Assembly: GCA_002327865.1 (NCBI GenBank) | Contig: DCUQ01000032.1 | Location: 1-5,762 of the forward strand | Source of the DNA: Syntrophaceae bacterium UBA2210 | Lineage (GTDB): Bacteria > Desulfobacterota > Syntrophia > Syntrophales > UBA2210 | Direction: 5' to 3' | Length of the DNA stretch: 5,762 nt | Shown: piece after piece, positions 4,704-5,762 of the stretch | Numbering within the stretch: position 1 is the stretch's first letter | Layout of the letters: every line of letters starts with the position of its first letter | The notes under the pieces: generated by a model | The model's input: the letters and a program-made list of their open reading frames with translations, nothing else | Told to the model about the DNA's origin: nothing | Databases searched by the model: none | Translations under genes and position numbers: made by a program

Positions 4704-5606
4704 ATGATTAGGATGGAACGGAATGTAAGACGTATCGCCATATTTTTACCGTTACTGTTTCTACTGTTTTCCTGTGCCCCCAGAGTAGAAACGCTCAGTG
4801 TTTTCAGTGATTCTCCCATTAATAAAACGTTCATCAGATGTTATCCTTCGATTCGCACCATATACAAATCAGACAGGCAGTTGATATTGAGTGTGAATTT
4901 TAACGTTATCAGGCAATCCGACAACCACTTGATAAGATGGGAAATTCTCGATGAAAGCGACAATAGTATATACATAAAGGATGAACGCGATTTCTCCATT
5001 AAGCCGAGGACTTTTCATAGCAGGACCCTAAAGCTTACTGAAGCCCTTAAAAACAGGTTGAACCCGGGGGGTTATACGATCAAAGTATACCTCGACGGCG
5101 CATTGGCTGAATCTGCAGAGGTTGTTTACGTGCCGGAGAGAATAATAAACGAAAACGTATCCGGCGCCGTAGTCTTCTCTTCGAATCACGCGGAAGCTCT
5201 CCGTTCCGCGGTATTGCGCAGCAACATTCTCGTCGATACGGTGGACGCTTGTATTTATTCCGAGGTCAAAAGGATTATACCCGATACGATGTCTCCGTCC
5301 GTATCCCGGGGAATCATAGGCGACAGCCGCAATATTACGATCGAAAAGATTCGCGAACATGAAGACGAACTCGATAAAGATATTTACGTGTGGAGTTCGA
5401 TAGAGATCGGGAAATATATCGGAGATAATAATTCCCTGACTGTGATGGTATACGACAGTAAAACGGGTACCACGAAAGAATTCAGGAGCAATACATCAGG
5501 CCTTCACGTGGATGCCGTATTGAAGGATTTGCTACGGAAGACGCTGCACGAGACCGGATTTGTCGATTATCTGCGATCCCTCGGGGCGGACAGAGTGAAG
5601 ACCTGA
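4704..5606 (+). CDS. Predicted lipoprotein, 300 aa, function unknown
   Basis: ATG 4704 follows GGGAGG (4691-4696) at seven bases, which decides the start; a second in-frame ATG is at 4713. The N-terminus is basic (RMERNVRR), then a hydrophobic stretch (11-22) and lipobox LFSC with lipidated Cys24, mature end CAPRVE. The residue after the Cys is Ala, so outer-membrane sorting is likely if Lol rules apply. The mature protein looks like two parts. Residues about 30-145 are rich in beta strands, with [12 protein letters not shown] near the end like an Ig-like or beta-sandwich domain. Residues about 150-300 are mixed, with a helical C-terminus ([20 protein letters not shown]). No catalytic motif or repeat is evident, and I do not recognise the family. 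The length and codon pattern look normal and the frame is intact. The next gene starts 53 bases later with no terminator between, so the two may be co-transcribed. Confidence 0.8.
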   Translation: MIRMERNVRRIAIFLPLLFLLFSCAPRVETLSVFSDSPINKTFIRCYPSIRTIYKSDRQLILSVNFNVIRQSDNHLIRWEILDESDNSIYIKDERDFSIKPRTFHSRTLKLTEALKNRLNPGGYTIKVYLDGALAESAEVVYVPERIINENVSGAVVFSSNHAEALRSAVLRSNILVDTVDACIYSEVKRIIPDTMSPSVSRGIIGDSRNITIEKIREHEDELDKDIYVWSSIEIGKYIGDNNSLTVMVYDSKTGTTKEFRSNTSGLHVDAVLKDLLRKTLHETGFVDYLRSLGADRVKT

Positions 5607-5658
5607 TAAACCACTCCGAATCTCGAACACGCTTTTGTGTCGGCGGAAAGAGGATACC

Positions 5659-5762
5659 ATGGATAGTGCGGAACATTCATTCACCAATCACCTCATTAAC
5701 GAGAGCAGTCCCTATCTGCTGCAACACGCCCACAATCCAGTGGACTGGTTTCCCTGGGGCGA
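5659..5762 (+). CDS. YyaL/SSP411-type thioredoxin-domain protein, N-terminal part
   Basis: The gene runs off the window after 34 codons. ATG 5659 follows GGAAAGAGG at good spacing. The first residues contain [20 protein letters not shown] followed by WFPWG, the highly conserved opening of the DUF255 (PF03190) N-terminal thioredoxin-like domain found in bacterial YyaL and eukaryotic SPATA20/SSP411. Known: family members are about 600-700 residues with a thioredoxin-like domain followed by an alpha/alpha-toroid like that of glycosidases or epimerases; biochemical function is not settled. The CxxC-containing core lies beyond the window, so redox competence cannot be judged. There is no signal peptide, so it is probably cytosolic. 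The family call is secure because the motif is nearly invariant. Confidence 0.9.
   Translation, partial: MDSAEHSFTNHLINESSPYLLQHAHNPVDWFPWG

Overview
The window looks like a chromosomal stretch of a Gram-negative anaerobe or facultative anaerobe, probably a deltaproteobacterium-like (Desulfobacterota) lineage. This is inference. It rests on a CCG-type cysteine-rich Fe-S protein remnant of the HdrB/oxidoreductase kind, two lipoproteins with clear lipoboxes, mid-range GC, and a dispersed palindromic repeat of a type I associate with such genomes. Every recognisable gene lies on the + strand. There is no CRISPR array, no tRNA or rRNA, and no intact transposase.

Layout. 1-350 is non-coding, with a weak promoter-like site. 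351-536 encodes a tiny exported, acidic, Gly-rich peptide. 537-1002 holds the first copy of a 117-bp repeat, a strong rho-independent terminator and a long hairpin. 907-1440 is the decayed 3' part of a CCG-domain gene, cut by an amber codon. 1497-1970 encodes a DUF4442 hotdog-fold protein. 2034-2462 encodes a pyrimidine-dimer DNA glycosylase (endonuclease V) family protein. 2463-2801 holds a possible 5' stub of an alanyl-tRNA-editing gene, then an inverted repeat enclosing a probable promoter. 2802-3779 encodes a lipoprotein MsrB-MsrA fusion. 3996-4313 encodes an AhpD/carboxymuconolactone-decarboxylase-family protein. Its 5' end is interrupted by a 23-bp perfect inverted repeat and its 3' end is overwritten by the second copy of the 117-bp repeat. 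4385-4703 is a decayed open frame with one in-frame UGA. 4704-5606 encodes an unrecognised 300-aa lipoprotein. 5659 to the window end is the start of a YyaL/SSP411-type (DUF255, thioredoxin-like) protein.

How it fits together. Several intact genes have damage-repair or redox flavour: UV-lesion glycosylase, Met-sulfoxide reductase, AhpD-like CxxC protein and thioredoxin-like YyaL. However, they are separated by gaps and show no tight operon packing. I see no convincing new multi-gene system. The notable signals are traces of genome erosion and small-element insertion: three or four gene remnants, two near-identical 117-bp palindromic repeats (116/117 identical), one of which supplies the last 14 codons of a gene, and a 23-bp inverted repeat whose exact removal restores a full-length reading frame.
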